From assembly GCA_030673645.1 (NCBI GenBank), contig DAOVIO010000216.1:1-6024 (forward strand): 6,024 nt of DNA, given 5' to 3'. The notes under the pieces were generated by a model that made no database searches, had not been told where the DNA came from, and saw only the letters and a program-made list of their open reading frames with translations. Shown here piece after piece: positions 4,381-6,024 of this stretch. This DNA is from JAGLSB01 sp023135955 (lineage in GTDB: Bacteria; Bacteroidota; Bacteroidia; Bacteroidales; GCA-2748055). Positions within the stretch are counted from its first letter, which is position 1, and each line of letters opens with the position of its first letter. A program made the translations under genes and the position numbers.

Positions 4381-6024
4381 ATGAATAAACAATTAGTTAA
4401 CCTAAGTTTGATTTTGGGTATACTAAGTATACTTGGAACAGCATGTAAAAATGAAATACAAATGGAAGCTCCCGTAGCAAAAAAAATTGCTGAAGAATTA
4501 ACTATTCACGATGACACCAGAATAGATAATTATTATTGGCTGAAGGAAAGAGAAGATTCAACTGTAATAAGCTATTTGAATGAAGAGAATTCGTATCGTG
4601 AAAAGGTCATGGAAAATACTGTCGGTTTTCAATCTGATCTTTTCGATGAAATTGTGGGTAGGATTAAGCAAACTGATATGTCGGTTCCTTATCATTTGAA
4701 TGGATATTATTATTATTCAAGATATGAAGAAGGAAAGGAATATCCGATTTACTGCAGGAAGAAAGGATCTCTTGAATCTGAAGAAATAATATTGATGGAT
4801 GTGAATGTAATGGCTGAAGGTCATGAGTATTACCAAATTGGAGGATTATCTGTTAGTCCGGACAATAAGCTTATGGCATATGGAGTGGATACTGTTAGTC
4901 GCAGAATGTACAGCCTTCACATAAAAAATCTGGAAACAGGTGAAATTTATAAAGATAAAATTGATATTACTACCGGCAGTGTGGCCTGGGCGAATGATAA
5001 TAAAACTTTTTTCTATACTCTGAAAGATGAACAAACATTACGTTCTAATATAGTAATGAAGCATCAGATTGGGAATGATGCCTCTATGGATGAGCTCATT
5101 TTCAAAGAGGAAGATGAAACTTTTAATTGTGCTGCATTTAAAACAAAATCGCGAGATTATATTATGATCGCTAGTTTTTCCACTCTTTCTCAGGAATATA
5201 AGTTTCTGGATGCGAATACTCCTGACGGCGAATTCAAGATGATTCAATCAAGAGTAAGAGAATTGGAATATGGTGTTGATCATTATAAAGATAAATTCTA
5301 CATTGTAACGAACATGGATGCGAAAAATTTCCGTTTAATGGAAACTCCAGTGAATGCTCCCGGCAAAGAAAACTGGAAAGAAGTTATTGCGCACCGCGAA
5401 GATGTTTATCTTAATGGGATTGAAATATTCAACAAATTCCTCGTTGTTTCAGAAAGGAAAAACGGACTTGTAAACCTCCGGATTATGCCATGGGATGGTT
5501 CTGAAGAACATTACCTCGATTTTGGCGAAGAAGCATATATGGCATACATTTCAACTAATCCAGAGTTCAATACCGATATTTTACGTTACGGATACACTTC
5601 CATGACAACTCCAGGTTCTACTTTCGATTATAATATGGTAAGCAAAAAAAAGGAACTGTTAAAGCAACAAGAAGTTCTGGGTGGAAAGTTTGATAAGGAT
5701 AATTACGAAACAAAAAGACTTTATGCGACTGCTGATGATGACACAAAAATACCGGTAAGTATTGTTTACAAAAAAGGAATGGAAAAGAATGGTAAGAACC
5801 CCTTTCTACTATATGCTTATGGTTCTTACGGTCATACCATTGACCCAACATTTAGTTCTGTTAAATTATCATTACTGGATCGCGGATTTGTTTTTGCTAT
5901 AGCTCATATCCGCGGTGGCCAGATTTACGGCAGGCAATGGTATGAAGATGGCAAACTCCTGAAAAAGAAAAATACTTTTACCGACTTTGTTGATGTCGCT
6001 AATTTTGTTATTGAGGAGAAGTAC
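4381..6024 (+). CDS. ptrB: Oligopeptidase B-like S9A peptidase, lipoprotein (5' part, C-terminus outside window)
   Basis: The frame is open from the ATG at 4381 to the window end (548 codons, no stop). A lipoprotein signal is visible: a hydrophobic stretch at residues 8-18, then LGTAC with C22 as the lipid-bearing cysteine, so the enzyme should be anchored in the envelope. The mature part begins like oligopeptidase B: LTIHDDTRIDNYYWLKERED (40-59), then the beta-propeller region (GLSVSPDNKLMAYGVD, VAWANDNKTFFYTLKDE). It enters the alpha/beta-hydrolase domain at LLYAYGSYG (476-484), LLDRGFVFAIAHIRGG and RQWYEDGKLLKKKNTFTDF. The catalytic Ser (GGSAGG), Asp and His lie beyond the window; the full protein should be about 700 residues. 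The family cleaves short peptides after basic residues. At residues 512-517 the usual GGGExG loop reads GGQIYG, lacking the Glu. It starts 44 bases after the broken HEPN gene, with no clear ribosome site or good promoter match. Confidence 0.9.
   Translation, partial: MNKQLVNLSLILGILSILGTACKNEIQMEAPVAKKIAEELTIHDDTRIDNYYWLKEREDSTVISYLNEENSYREKVMENTVGFQSDLFDEIVGRIKQTDMSVPYHLNGYYYYSRYEEGKEYPIYCRKKGSLESEEIILMDVNVMAEGHEYYQIGGLSVSPDNKLMAYGVDTVSRRMYSLHIKNLETGEIYKDKIDITTGSVAWANDNKTFFYTLKDEQTLRSNIVMKHQIGNDASMDELIFKEEDETFNCAAFKTKSRDYIMIASFSTLSQEYKFLDANTPDGEFKMIQSRVRELEYGVDHYKDKFYIVTNMDAKNFRLMETPVNAPGKENWKEVIAHREDVYLNGIEIFNKFLVVSERKNGLVNLRIMPWDGSEEHYLDFGEEAYMAYISTNPEFNTDILRYGYTSMTTPGSTFDYNMVSKKKELLKQQEVLGGKFDKDNYETKRLYATADDDTKIPVSIVYKKGMEKNGKNPFLLYAYGSYGHTIDPTFSSVKLSLLDRGFVFAIAHIRGGQIYGRQWYEDGKLLKKKNTFTDFVDVANFVIEEKY

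Overview
This window reads as chromosomal DNA of a Bacteroidota bacterium. The DNA is AT-rich and start codons lack clear Shine-Dalgarno sequences. Two genes are preceded by perfect matches to the Bacteroidota -7 promoter element TAnnTTTG, and the proteins resemble versions from that phylum. A Marinilabiliales-like or related marine or gut lineage is plausible, but the sequence alone does not fix the family.

Layout, all genes on the + strand. (1) Bases 1-1188 are the 3' part of tex, which encodes an RNA-binding transcription accessory protein with YqgF, HhH and S1 domains. (2) Bases 1189-1764 are a gene-free stretch packed with structure: two hairpins just after tex, a tandem array of eight 8-bp units, and a roughly 300-bp mirrored element. 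That element has a perfect 20-bp inverted repeat, an outer arm pair and several short triloop hairpins, much like a REP/BIME or MITE-type intergenic element. (3) Bases 1765-2430 encode a stand-alone ferredoxin/flavodoxin-NAD(P)H reductase-like flavoprotein. (4) A weak AT-rich terminator is followed closely by a promoter element. (5) Bases 2505-3779 are mtaB, the radical-SAM enzyme that makes ms2t6A37 in tRNA. (6) A second promoter element precedes a MNT nucleotidyltransferase (3828-4142). This overlaps by ATGA a HEPN partner (from 4139) that is broken about half way. (7) Bases 4381-6024 are the 5' 548 codons of a lipoprotein-type prolyl oligopeptidase (oligopeptidase B family). The gene runs off the window before its catalytic serine.

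The genes do not form one pathway. tex and mtaB are housekeeping functions in RNA metabolism and translation, and the reductase could supply electrons to a radical-SAM enzyme such as MtaB (inference only). The MNT/HEPN pair is a toxin-antitoxin-like module in decay, and the peptidase is an envelope-anchored scavenging enzyme. I see no clear new multi-gene system. The most unusual parts are the mirrored repeat element after tex and the truncated HEPN gene beside an intact MNT gene.
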